A stretch of DNA of 64,000 nt from Mycobacterium kansasii ATCC 12478 (lineage in GTDB: Bacteria > Actinomycetota > Actinomycetes > Mycobacteriales > Mycobacteriaceae). Below the pieces are notes generated by a model. That model was given only the letters and a program-made list of their open reading frames with translations. It had not been told where the DNA came from and did not search any database. Made by a program: the position numbers and the translations under genes. The stretch spans positions 2,356,001 through 2,420,000 of the forward strand of contig NC_022663.1 of assembly GCF_000157895.3 (NCBI RefSeq), read 5' to 3'. This document shows, in pieces, positions 33,568 through 42,267 of the stretch. Position 1 is the stretch's first letter; each line of letters starts with the position of its first letter.

Positions 33568-34235
33568 CCTCCGACGACGGCCATCACGGGCCGGGTGCGG
33601 GCTCCGGCGACCGCGCCGTCGCCGGAATGTTTCAAGCGGCGGAACGTGCCAAGCTGACCGCGACCCGCAATATTCCCGTCTTCGACGATTTGCCACTACC
33701 CGCCGACACCGCCAACCTGCGCCAAGGCGCCAGCTTGCACGACGCGCTGCTGGCACTGCTGCCGCTGGTCGGTGTGTGGCGCGGCGAGGGAGAGGGCCGC
33801 GGACACGACGGTGACTACCGCTTCGGCCAGCAGATCGTCGTGTCGCACGACGGCGGAGACTATTTGAATTGGGAAGCCCGGTCGTGGCGTCTCACCGACA
33901 CCGGTGAGTACCTCGAACCGGGTTTACGCGAGACGGGCTTCTGGCGTTTTGTCAGCGATCCCGACGACCCGAGCGAGTCGCAGGCGATCGAGCTGCTACT
34001 GGCGCACTCCGCCGGTTACGTCGAGTTGTTCTACGGCCGCCCGCGCAACCAGTCGTCCTGGGAGTTGGTCACCGACGCGTTGGCCCGGAGCCGCTCCGGC
34101 GTGCTGGTCGGCGGGGCCAAGCGGCTCTACGGCATCGTCGAGGGCGGCGACCTCGCCTATGTCGAGGAGCGGGTGGACGCCGACGGCGGGTTGGTGCCGC
34201 ATCTGTCGGCGCGCTTGTCCAGATTCGTCGGCTGA
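33564..34235 (+). CDS. Nitrobindin-like beta-barrel protein (Rv0813c ortholog)
   Basis: The 223-residue protein has the nitrobindin/FABP-like motif LVGVWRGEGEG (about residues 68-78) with strands through to VEERVDADGGLVPHLSARL, whose histidine is a candidate haem ligand. Nitrobindins bind ferric haem and isomerise peroxynitrite to nitrate; the Rv0813c structure is a lipocalin-like barrel whose ligand is debated. It is the last core gene before the genomic island. In M. tuberculosis its next neighbour is the convergent Rv0812, which here lies 18 kb away. Confidence 0.83.
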   Translation: MTSDDGHHGPGAGSGDRAVAGMFQAAERAKLTATRNIPVFDDLPLPADTANLRQGASLHDALLALLPLVGVWRGEGEGRGHDGDYRFGQQIVVSHDGGDYLNWEARSWRLTDTGEYLEPGLRETGFWRFVSDPDDPSESQAIELLLAHSAGYVELFYGRPRNQSSWELVTDALARSRSGVLVGGAKRLYGIVEGGDLAYVEERVDADGGLVPHLSARLSRFVG

Positions 34236-34357
34236 GAGTTGCCCCCCGGGCCTGAGCCGCCCGAAGCTAACCGACCCATTTGTTGCCTTCGCCCGCTGGT
34301 TCTGCGTGTACTGTTCGACGTCCGAGCAGCCGATACACGAACGAAAGGAGCCGGCGG

Positions 34358-36760
34358 ATGGCGCGCAGCAGGACACCCTCGCCGGTGGCTCGCTGGGTGG
34401 TGTCGGTCATCGGGGTGCTGTTGATCGCCTATCTCGCCGCGGTAGCCCTGCAACCAGCGATTCTCGATGTGCTGCCGTCCTGGCTGAGCTGGTTCGGCCG
34501 CCCGGGGTCGATGGCGACCATCGCGGTCGTGGTGTCGGTTTTGATCGCTGTCTCGGTGCTGAACTTCCGGGGAAACGGCAGCCACCGGCTGGTGGGTGTT
34601 TCGTTCACCGTGATTGCATTGCTCATCACGATGAGCGCCGTGTTGGGCCTCAGTTCGTACTGGGGCTGTCATGACGCCAACCATCCGGCTGTCTTCACCC
34701 CGTTGATGTGGACCGCCCAACTGGTCAAAGGCAGCACCGGGGACACCTCGCTGAGTGGGCGCACCTGCCCCAATCCCACGCCTGTCGGCCTGGAACTGGC
34801 CCGCATCGCGGCGCTGTCGGCGATCTTCACCGGCTTGGGCGGCGTCGTGGTCGGTGTCTTCCGCTCCCAGGTGGACCGGCTGCGGGCCAATCTCGCCGAT
34901 TCGGTCACCGCGATCGTGGGTGTCGACGACGACACCGAATCGATGGTCAGCGCGATCGCGCGGACGTTGGATCGGCGCAGCACCCTGGTGGTGATCACCA
35001 ACGCCGGCGACGACCGGGTGCAGCGGGTCCGAAGGCTGGGCGCCCGGGTGGTGCTGGTCGACCTCAACGCCCCGTCCACCCTGGTGTCGCTGCGACTGTG
35101 GCGCCATCTCGGGCGGCTCTATCTGATGTCGCCCGATCCGGCGACCAACCTGATGTGGCTGGACCTGATCGGTCGTCGGCTCGCCGAGATCGGCGACAAG
35201 CAGCGGTTGCCGCTCATCGTTCGCATCGACGACCCGTGGCTGGCCGAGGCGTGGCGGGCCCAGCAGTTCGGCGGCTCCGACACCAGATGGGCCGCCGACG
35301 TCGTCGGCCGGTACGAGGTCACCGCCGGCCGACTACTCGACGGCATCATCGCGACGCCCAACATACAACGCGTATTTATCTGCGGCACTTCACAATTGAC
35401 GCTGGCACTGTGCGCCGACCTGACCCGGCGAGCGCTCGAACGCGACTTCTACACCCCGCCCGGGGTGCCACCTCTCCCGGCGCTCACGCTGGTGGAACGA
35501 GACGCCGAGGACTACCTCAAAGACCACCAGTTCTACCGCCAGCAGGCCGGCTTCTTGTCGGACGGACCGGCAATCGACGCGGTGCCCGAGGCGCCGACGG
35601 TACCGACCCTGCTGCGTCTCATCGGTGACGCCGACCCGGCAACGTGCGCAGTGATTCTGGTCGACACACATTCCGCGGCCACCGGAACCAGGCTGGGCGC
35701 GCGCCTGCCCGCGATGCCCGTCTACGCCTGGGACCCCAATGCCCGGGGCACCGAGGATTCCTCGCAGATCGTCGGCCTGCTGCAGACCTACAGCCTGGCG
35801 CTGGACACCCGTCAGGGTCAGGTACAGGACGCCTGGGAACGCGCGGCCAGGCTGATCCACGAGCGCTATGTCGCCACCATCGACCCGAACGCGCCGAGAT
35901 CCCCGGCGGTGATGCCGTGGGCCCAACTCGACGAGTTCTACCGCGGGTCCAACCGTCGCCAGGTGCGCAACGCGCTATGGATGGTCGAACGGATCGCCGG
36001 ACACACCTGGAACACCTGGGGCAGCCCGCCGGCCCAGCTGTCCGGCCGGGACATGGCCGATCTGCCGCCGCTAGAACAGCTCGCCCTGATGGGCTTCGAC
36101 CGCTACTCGGCGCTGAGCATGGCCAAGGCAGAACATGAGGACTGGTGTCGCTACTACCGTCGCAACGGCTGGAAATACGGAACCCCCCGCGACGATTCCC
36201 GCCGAATCCACGACAAGCTGGTCGACTGGTCGGAGGTGGAAAGCAACCCCGACCTGCTCAACGCCGCGGTGCGCAGCCTGGCGGCCACCCTCTGGAGCCT
36301 GCGCCAGCTGGGCTACCGGTCACGCCCGCTGTGGCGATCTTTCACTCGTGTCGGGACGGTCACCGCTGAGCAGCGGGGCAGCCCGTGGACCTGGAAGTCG
36401 GATTCGGGACAGACCATGCGCGCGGCCGCGGGAGACTGGGCCGTCCAAGCCGACGGTAAGACCTGGTCGGTGCGCGACGACATCTTCCGGGCCACCTATG
36501 AGGACGTCGGCGACGGACAATGGCGCAGGAAGGGGCAGGTGCAGGGTCGGCCCGCGCATGCGGGCGAGACGATCAACACCCTGGAAGGGCCGACGATCGC
36601 CGCGGACGGAGACTGGGTGGTACGCGGCAGTGACGGCGAGCAATGGCCAGTCCCGGGGGACGAGTTCGCCCGCCGCTATGTCGAACTTCGTCCGCCGGAG
36701 GAAGAGGACGCCCACGAGGGACCGGATAGTAGTACCCATCGGCGCCAACCGGCGTCATGA
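34358..36760 (+). CDS. Membrane TrkA-N/RCK-like protein with a RyR domain, putative nucleotide-gated channel or receptor
   Basis: The 800-residue product starts at the ATG at 34358 behind AAAGGAG. Four helices are predicted at about 13-33, 51-70, 80-100 and 145-168, with an extracytoplasmic loop holding two cysteines (104, 137) between helices 3 and 4. A Rossmann-like TrkA-N/RCK region follows (about 183-330, VTAIVGVDDDTESMVSAIA). The RyR domain is at about 585-655 (AEHEDWCRYYRRNGWKYG, then RDDSRRIHDKLVDW). Two C-terminal repeats share GDW-V--DG--W-V--D-F---Y. RyR domains in bacteria occur in predicted nucleotide-signalling conflict systems. A TIR gene follows 109 bases later. Channel activity is inference. 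Confidence 0.75.
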   Translation: MARSRTPSPVARWVVSVIGVLLIAYLAAVALQPAILDVLPSWLSWFGRPGSMATIAVVVSVLIAVSVLNFRGNGSHRLVGVSFTVIALLITMSAVLGLSSYWGCHDANHPAVFTPLMWTAQLVKGSTGDTSLSGRTCPNPTPVGLELARIAALSAIFTGLGGVVVGVFRSQVDRLRANLADSVTAIVGVDDDTESMVSAIARTLDRRSTLVVITNAGDDRVQRVRRLGARVVLVDLNAPSTLVSLRLWRHLGRLYLMSPDPATNLMWLDLIGRRLAEIGDKQRLPLIVRIDDPWLAEAWRAQQFGGSDTRWAADVVGRYEVTAGRLLDGIIATPNIQRVFICGTSQLTLALCADLTRRALERDFYTPPGVPPLPALTLVERDAEDYLKDHQFYRQQAGFLSDGPAIDAVPEAPTVPTLLRLIGDADPATCAVILVDTHSAATGTRLGARLPAMPVYAWDPNARGTEDSSQIVGLLQTYSLALDTRQGQVQDAWERAARLIHERYVATIDPNAPRSPAVMPWAQLDEFYRGSNRRQVRNALWMVERIAGHTWNTWGSPPAQLSGRDMADLPPLEQLALMGFDRYSALSMAKAEHEDWCRYYRRNGWKYGTPRDDSRRIHDKLVDWSEVESNPDLLNAAVRSLAATLWSLRQLGYRSRPLWRSFTRVGTVTAEQRGSPWTWKSDSGQTMRAAAGDWAVQADGKTWSVRDDIFRATYEDVGDGQWRRKGQVQGRPAHAGETINTLEGPTIAADGDWVVRGSDGEQWPVPGDEFARRYVELRPPEEEDAHEGPDSSTHRRQPAS

Positions 36761-36869
36761 TGCAGCGCACGTTTGCCAAAGCCAGATTGCTGTGCTCAAT
36801 GCCATGCGCTACCGTCGCTTGACGGATTCGCCGTGTTAGCTCCCCGCGCCCCCTCAATCGGAGACTGCT

Positions 36870-38381
36870 ATGGCCATATTTATCAGCTACTCGAGCCAAG
36901 ACCGGTCGTCGCTGGAAGCCCTGACGGCGGCGCTTCGGCGTGCCCAGCAGCAAGTTTGGTTCGATCAAGAGCTCGGCGGCGGCGACGCTTGGTGGAACAA
37001 GATACTGGAGCAGATTCGCGCATCCGACGTGTTCATCGTCGCGCTGTCGAATCACTGGCTGCAGTCCAAGCCCAGTCAGGCCGAGTTGCGCTACGCCCAA
37101 GCCCTGCAGCGGCCAATCCTTCCGGTACAGGTCGGGCCCGTCGACAGTGTGCGGGTAAATCCCGTCTCGACATTGCAGATCATCAACTACCAGAACCCGA
37201 CCGTTGATGCCGGCATTCAATTGGTGACGGCAATACACGCGTTGCGCGAAAAGGCCCCGGCGCTGCCGTCGCCGCTGCCCGAGGAGCCACCTGTACCGTT
37301 CGGCTACCTGATGCGGCTCGGCGACACCCTGGCCGAAAAGGAACTCAGTCCCCAGCAACAGCTTCAGCTGCTGGTGGAGCTGCGATCCGGGCTCGACGAG
37401 GACGGCGACGATCCGAGCGCTCGCAGCGACATCGCCCAGCTGCTGCGCATGCTGCGGATGCGACACGACGTCACGTACCGCACCCGCACCGAAATCGACA
37501 ATGTGCTCGCTGAAATCGGCGCCGTCGAAGCGGGTCCGGCCGGTGCATCGTCAACACCGCAAGCCAAACCGCAACCGAGTCCGGTGCCGGCAGCCGAGGC
37601 GGCGTCCGCGCCCAGCACCCAGTCTCGGCCGTCACCGGCGCAAGTCGCGCCAAGCGGTGCCAATGGCCAGTCGAACAAGCGGCTGCTCGTCATCGGCGGC
37701 GCCGTCGTGGCCGTCGTCGTCGCGGTCGCGTTGATTGCGGTGTTCGCCACCCAGGGAGGCAACCGGAAACCGGCGGCCAGGCCGGGCAGCTCCACGGCTC
37801 CGGCTGCTCCGGCGGCCGCATCCCGCATCGAACCGATGCTGCTCGGCGCCGCAGAAGTCGGACAGATTCTCGGCGACCAGAACATGATGGTCTCTGCGCA
37901 CGGCGATCAACTGCGCGCCCCGCAGGGGACGCTGTCGGAACCGGCATGTCTGGCGGCCTACGAGCCCTTCCAGGAGTCGGTGTATCGGCCCCATGCCCCT
38001 ACCGAGGTGCGCAGCCAGGTCCTGCACACCCAAGGCGAGAACCCGGCGCACCGAGTGATCGAAGCCGCAGCAACCTTCCCGTCGGCCGAGAAGGCTCGGG
38101 CATTCGTCCAGGCATCCGCAGACAAATGGGCGACCTGCGCGAACCAGACCGTCAAGTTCACCAGTTCGACCAAAGCCAGCGAATGGACCTTCGGGGATGT
38201 GACCGGGGCTTCCCCTAAAATTGCCCAGGTACGCACTGAGACCAACGGCAGCGGGAAGGCCTGCCAGCATGTGCTGAGGGCGGTATCGGATGTCGTCATC
38301 GAGGTGGAGGCCTGCGGTACGGACATCGCTGACGGAGCCGGCCAGATCGCGGAACAGATGAGTACCAAAGCGGCGAAGTAA
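36870..38381 (+). CDS. TIR-domain protein with transmembrane helix and PknH-like extracellular sensor
   Basis: The 503-residue protein has an N-terminal TIR domain (1 to about 130: FISYSSQDRSSLEALTAAL, VWFDQELGGGDAW, SDVFIVALSNHWLQSKPS). Glu72 in QAELRYAQ sits where the NAD-cleaving glutamate of catalytic TIRs lies. A helical segment and Pro/Ala linker lead to one transmembrane helix (about 271-293). Then comes a PknH_C-like extracytoplasmic domain with four cysteines (about residues 359, 422, 464, 481) expected to form two disulfides. A cytosolic TIR enzyme gated by an external sensor is the natural reading. It likely works with the preceding RyR protein; no ligand can be named. Confidence 0.78.
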   Translation: MAIFISYSSQDRSSLEALTAALRRAQQQVWFDQELGGGDAWWNKILEQIRASDVFIVALSNHWLQSKPSQAELRYAQALQRPILPVQVGPVDSVRVNPVSTLQIINYQNPTVDAGIQLVTAIHALREKAPALPSPLPEEPPVPFGYLMRLGDTLAEKELSPQQQLQLLVELRSGLDEDGDDPSARSDIAQLLRMLRMRHDVTYRTRTEIDNVLAEIGAVEAGPAGASSTPQAKPQPSPVPAAEAASAPSTQSRPSPAQVAPSGANGQSNKRLLVIGGAVVAVVVAVALIAVFATQGGNRKPAARPGSSTAPAAPAAASRIEPMLLGAAEVGQILGDQNMMVSAHGDQLRAPQGTLSEPACLAAYEPFQESVYRPHAPTEVRSQVLHTQGENPAHRVIEAAATFPSAEKARAFVQASADKWATCANQTVKFTSSTKASEWTFGDVTGASPKIAQVRTETNGSGKACQHVLRAVSDVVIEVEACGTDIADGAGQIAEQMSTKAAK

Positions 38382-38400
38382 CACCGGCTACATATGGAGC

Positions 38401-38447
38401 GGCCCCCGAGCGCTTTTCCGGTTGGACAGACCGGAAGCTCGAGGGCC
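38401..38447. terminator. Strong hairpin after the TIR gene
   Basis: Three nested stems, GGCCC/GGGCC (38401-38405 with 38443-38447), CGAGC/GCTCG (38407-38411 with 38437-38441) and CCGGT/ACCGG (38418-38422 with 38430-38434), make a long hairpin 20 bases after the TIR stop. No clear T-run follows, as is common in mycobacteria. It could end transcription from either side. Confidence 0.55.
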
Positions 38448-38535
38448 GGGTGGCTACGTGGGATTCGCCAGCGTGCGTAGAACGCCGGCTCTTCCGAGCC
38501 ATTGCAGCTAGCGCGCAGCCACCTCACATGTCCAT

Positions 38536-38573
38536 GAAGCTATCAATTTCGCGGACCACCTCCTTTCCTGTGT
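38536..38573. repeat. attL-like 38-bp direct repeat
   Basis: The sequence begins GAAGCTATCAATTTCGCGGA and ends CCACCTCCTTTCCTGTGT. It is identical to 52350-52387, and flanking bases differ on both sides. Read on the minus strand it contains GGAAAGGAGGTGGTCC, nearly the exact complement of the 16S rRNA 3' tail, so the attachment site overlaps an unusually strong Shine-Dalgarno-like sequence, perhaps of a small minus-strand gene. Confidence 0.75.
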
Positions 38574-38806
38574 GTCTCGACCATAGCATTCAGGTCCCTT
38601 CCCGCACGTCGGCGACCGTTTTCGGGCTGACTAGAGTACGACCGCGGTACGGCGCCGGTACGCCTACAAATTGCCCGCTGTCGCCGGGGTAACGCCGGGG
38701 CGACGCCCAGGGTCAGTTAGGGCGTCGGAGCGACTCGCTAGTTTGCACGGCATCCTGACACCCCCAACCCCGACGCTCGTGTGAGAATGCCGCCGCCGAT
38801 GTCCCC
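38574..38806. other. Left end of the integrative element, non-coding
   Basis: No gene is seen. At 38649-38695 lies GGTACGCCTACAAATTGCCC followed by CGCCGGGGTAACGCCGGGG, which recurs as a relic near 9045-9090. A shorter CGCCGGGGTGACGCCGGGG occurs inside the right end near 52279-52300. Such repeats near both ends may be arm-type integrase-binding sites. Confidence 0.4.
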
Positions 38807-38955
38807 CTACTTCGTTTCAGGGGGCTGGCTGGGGAACGGGTGGTATCGCCGGATCGGGTGCTCGCGGTAAAAGATGCGATGCACGGTCATGCAGTGAGGT
38901 CAAGTCCAGGGACGTGGTGTACGACGTCGATCGTGTGATTCTTCGATTTTGTGAT

Positions 38956-39177
38956 TTAGGCGGTCAGTGCTGTGGGGGTGTTCTCCTGTTCTGTCGGTGT
39001 GGTGGTGGTCGGGCGGGATTTGCTGAGGACGTCGAGGCCGAGGTAGCGGCGTGATTCGGCCCATTCATCGTGTTGTTCGGCCAGCACGGCGCCGACTAGG
39101 CGGATCAGGGCGTCACGGTCGGGGAAGATGCCGACAACGTCGGTGCGACGCCGAATTTCCTTGTTGAGCCGCTCTTT
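38956..39177 (-). pseudogene. IS256 transposase C-terminal fragment, left copy
   Basis: The fragment encodes ERLNKEIRRRTDVVGIFPDR, LVGAVLAEQHDEWAESRRYL and the terminal TALTA, the C-terminal end of IS256-family transposases including the third catalytic acid (the first Glu of ERLNKE or that of KEIRRR). It is separated from the N-terminal part by the nested recombinase transposon. It can be read from a TTG at 39225 that overlaps the recombinase stop, so a small polypeptide could be made. Confidence 0.82.
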
Positions 39178-39221
39178 TATCCGGCCCTCAGGGTGGAGGT
39201 CAACCCGGTGTGGGTTCGGCT

Positions 39222-41165
39222 TCAACGATCGAGGCGTTGGAGATGGTCGGTGAGGGCATGGGCTACGCGGTCGTGGCGGGCTGCTTCGTCGGTCCAGCCG
39301 CGGTTCTCCGCGTCGGATTTGAGGGCTTGGACGTCGGCGAGTTGGTTAGTGAGGGCGCCGCGGAATTCGGGCGCGGTGATGTAGTTGTCGCAGGTTTCGC
39401 AGATGTTGGCATATGGGCAGGCGCCGGCGGTTGGGTGGCGCGCGCAGTAGCCGTGCCCGACACGGGTTTTCAGCATCTCACTGTGTAGCCAGCTGACCTT
39501 GTCGGGCAAGATGGGTCGACCGACCGGGGTGAGAGTGAACTGGCGACGCATCTTGCCCATGGCGTCGTCGTAGGCGGCGCGCAGGGTTGGCGAGGCAAGG
39601 GTGGCGTAGCGGATCGTCATCTGCGGTGTGACATGTCCGAGCAGCGCCATCAACGCTTGCATACTCATTCCGGCGTTGGCGAGTTCGGTGGCCCAGGTAT
39701 GACGCAGCTGATGAGGCGTGACGACGAGGATGCCGCCGTCGGGTCCGCGTAGCCCTGAGGATTGGGCCGCGGCCAGCAGCCCGTTGCGCAGTCGGGTGTA
39801 GCCCAGGCGGCGGCCGTACTGGGTGAACAGGAAGTCGGTGAGCACGCCGGTGCGTGGATGGGCCAGTGGCCGGTGTGCGTCACGGTGGGTGACCCATTCG
39901 TCGAGCGCAGCGGTAGTGGCCGCCGATAGCGGCACCATGCGTTCGGTAGCCAGCTTGCCCAGCGGTACCTTTAGCCAGGTGCCAGCCGCCCCGTAGTCGA
40001 TGATGCTGCCCAGTTCCAGGTCGAGCAGCTCACCCACCCGCAGCCCCGCTCCGCGCAGCACGGTCAGCCCGATACGAGCGAATGAATCATCTAGACGGGC
40101 AACAGCATTCATCACCGCCGCATCGATGTCAGGGGCCAGTGCCCGCGGCAGCGGCTGGTCAAGCTTGGGAACGTCGGCGGCGAAGACCAGTCGCCGCGGC
40201 GGTGCTTCTTCCCAGCCCCAGGCGGTGATGTCATCGAGCAGGTTGCGCAGGCTTAGCACCGCCGACTGGGCAACCGCAGCCGAGACGGTGCGCCCGGCGC
40301 CGGCGGCGGCACGTTGCCCGCGCCAGCCGCGGGTGCGGTTCCAGGTCAGATAGTCCTCGATGCAGGCGCGGTCGAGCTCGCGCAGGCTGGTCAGCTTCGA
40401 GTGGTGGGCGGTGAGGTATTCGACGAACGGCAGCAGGTCATTGATCAGCGATTCCACCGATTTGGGCCGCAACACCGCGGCTCGGACCCGGATATAGCGC
40501 AGCAGGGTGTCGAGGATCGGGGCAGCCATAGCCACGTCGGTGAAACGTTGCTCGAGGCTGCGTGCCCACGGTCGTCGTCGCGGAGCGGCGTCGAGGACCC
40601 GGACCTCGTAGAGCAGCTGGCGCAAGCTGGCCAACCGCGCCCGGTAGGCGCGCCGTGACGATCGCGGGATTGAACTCGCCGACAACGCACTGTCGAATTC
40701 ATCGATCGCCTGCTCGGTGAGGTCAGCGACCAGCCCACCATGGCAAGCCACCAGCACCGCCAAGCACTCGCCGAGCACAGTTTCAATCCAGGAACTGCTC
40801 CAGCCCAACCGGTTTCCCGCTTCACGCATCGCGGAGAACCCGGCCGAATCACGCATCTCCACCGCGGCACCGAGCCCGGTCAGCTGCTTAATGACGGCCA
40901 GCTCAACATCCAGCCGCAACCGGCCGGCACCGATCGCATAGCACAGCAGGGGCCATGCCCCACTCGACCGAAGCTCGCCAGCCCGCTCAACCGCCGGCAG
41001 AGCCATCCACGCCGCCAGATCCGGGTGACGAGCAAGAAATTCCCGTGCGGTTCGGATCCGGTCCCGAATCGCCCGATCACTCAAGCGCAGGCGAGCGACG
41101 TGGTCGAGGTAGTCACTCAACAAAGTGCCGGCGTCAATGGAGTCCTGAACCGTAGCGACGGTCAT
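39222..41165 (-). CDS. Large tyrosine recombinase (TnpB-like), left copy
   Basis: The 647-residue protein is identical to the right-hand copy. The tyrosine-recombinase catalytic set is visible in the C-terminal half: Arg in LRGAGLRVGELLDLEL, HxxR in HQLRHTWATELANAG, GHVTPQMT and the nucleophile in RYATL. A C-terminal cysteine cluster follows (HGYCARHPTAGACPYANICE then TCDNY). Size and pairing with a smaller recombinase resemble TnpB of Tn554-type transposons. Its start overlaps the stop of the smaller recombinase (ATGA). Confidence 0.88.
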   Translation of the reverse strand: MTVATVQDSIDAGTLLSDYLDHVARLRLSDRAIRDRIRTAREFLARHPDLAAWMALPAVERAGELRSSGAWPLLCYAIGAGRLRLDVELAVIKQLTGLGAAVEMRDSAGFSAMREAGNRLGWSSSWIETVLGECLAVLVACHGGLVADLTEQAIDEFDSALSASSIPRSSRRAYRARLASLRQLLYEVRVLDAAPRRRPWARSLEQRFTDVAMAAPILDTLLRYIRVRAAVLRPKSVESLINDLLPFVEYLTAHHSKLTSLRELDRACIEDYLTWNRTRGWRGQRAAAGAGRTVSAAVAQSAVLSLRNLLDDITAWGWEEAPPRRLVFAADVPKLDQPLPRALAPDIDAAVMNAVARLDDSFARIGLTVLRGAGLRVGELLDLELGSIIDYGAAGTWLKVPLGKLATERMVPLSAATTAALDEWVTHRDAHRPLAHPRTGVLTDFLFTQYGRRLGYTRLRNGLLAAAQSSGLRGPDGGILVVTPHQLRHTWATELANAGMSMQALMALLGHVTPQMTIRYATLASPTLRAAYDDAMGKMRRQFTLTPVGRPILPDKVSWLHSEMLKTRVGHGYCARHPTAGACPYANICETCDNYITAPEFRGALTNQLADVQALKSDAENRGWTDEAARHDRVAHALTDHLQRLDR

Positions 41166-42202
41166 CGCCGTGCTCCGGCCAAGGAGGCGCGGGCGGCACC
41201 ATATTCGGCGGCGAGCTGCTCCAGTGACAGGTGCACGTAGCGGGCCGTGGTCTCCGGTGAGGCGTGTCCCATCAACGCCCGTAATGCAAGCAGATCAATT
41301 CCCGCAGAAGCCAATTCGGTACCATAGGTATGGCGCAGCCGATGCGGACGCACCCGGATGGACCCGGAGAGTTCACGGTGACGGCGAAACAAGCTGCGCA
41401 GCCCTGCCTCACTAACCGGCGCCCCCGTCGTCGGACCGCGCAGCACCACGAAGCACTGCGGTGTCGACAGCCCAGCCGGGCGCTCCAACCGCAGATAGGC
41501 AGCAACCTCAGTGAAGAATGCCGCATCGACCGGCACGTAGCGTTCCTTGCCGCCCTTGCCGATCACCCGCAGCCGCCGCCGCCCCATGTCCACATCGGCC
41601 AGCAGCAGACCGCGCGCTTCCGCCGACCGCAACCCGCCCAGCAGCATCGCCAGCACCATGGCCCGATCCCGATGTGACCCCAGCGTTGCGACAAATGCAT
41701 CGATGTCGCTGGCCGGCAACGATTCCGGAAGCAGCTGCGGTTGGCGCACCAACCTGCCGCCAGGACGGGCACGCCCAGGACCCAGATGACCTAGCAGGCC
41801 GCGCTCCGAGCGGCGCAGCCCTTGCCCACGCCGCGGCGACGGGACCGGGTTGTTCCCACGGCGACCGGTCATCGCCAGGTACTCGAACAAGGCGCGTACC
41901 GCCGCCACCCGACGGTTCACCGTCGAGGCTGCAGCTGAGCCCGGCTGGGGCCGACCGGTGCGGCGTACCCCTTGCCAATCGATCCAGTCGAATACCAGTG
42001 GAGCCTGCACTTCGGACAGCGTCACATCGCGCTCAGTGAGGAACCGCGCCAGATTCGCCACGTCGAAGGCATACGCCCGAACCGTCGCCGCGCTAAATCC
42101 CCGTCCGGCCAAATGCGTGAGAAACGCATTGGCCGAATCCAACCCCTCCCAATCCCCACCGAGCCGATACCCCTCATCGACGCGCTGCACCCGCACCGTC
42201 AT
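41162..42202 (-). CDS. Small tyrosine recombinase (TnpA-like), left copy
   Basis: The 346-residue protein, from the ATG at 42202 preceded by GGAGG, is a phage-integrase-fold recombinase. It has an N-terminal SAM-like arm-binding domain and a catalytic domain with LLGGLRSAEARGLLLADVD, HRLRHTYGTELASAG, GHASPETT and RYVHLS. It is identical to the right-hand copy and coupled by a 4-base overlap to the large recombinase. Confidence 0.88.
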   Translation of the reverse strand: MTVRVQRVDEGYRLGGDWEGLDSANAFLTHLAGRGFSAATVRAYAFDVANLARFLTERDVTLSEVQAPLVFDWIDWQGVRRTGRPQPGSAAASTVNRRVAAVRALFEYLAMTGRRGNNPVPSPRRGQGLRRSERGLLGHLGPGRARPGGRLVRQPQLLPESLPASDIDAFVATLGSHRDRAMVLAMLLGGLRSAEARGLLLADVDMGRRRLRVIGKGGKERYVPVDAAFFTEVAAYLRLERPAGLSTPQCFVVLRGPTTGAPVSEAGLRSLFRRHRELSGSIRVRPHRLRHTYGTELASAGIDLLALRALMGHASPETTARYVHLSLEQLAAEYGAARASLAGARR

Positions 42203-42267
42203 CACTCGACCTCCTGATCTCGGGGCCGCCCTCAGCATCTACCCGGCTCTGGGAACGGTCCCGGATC

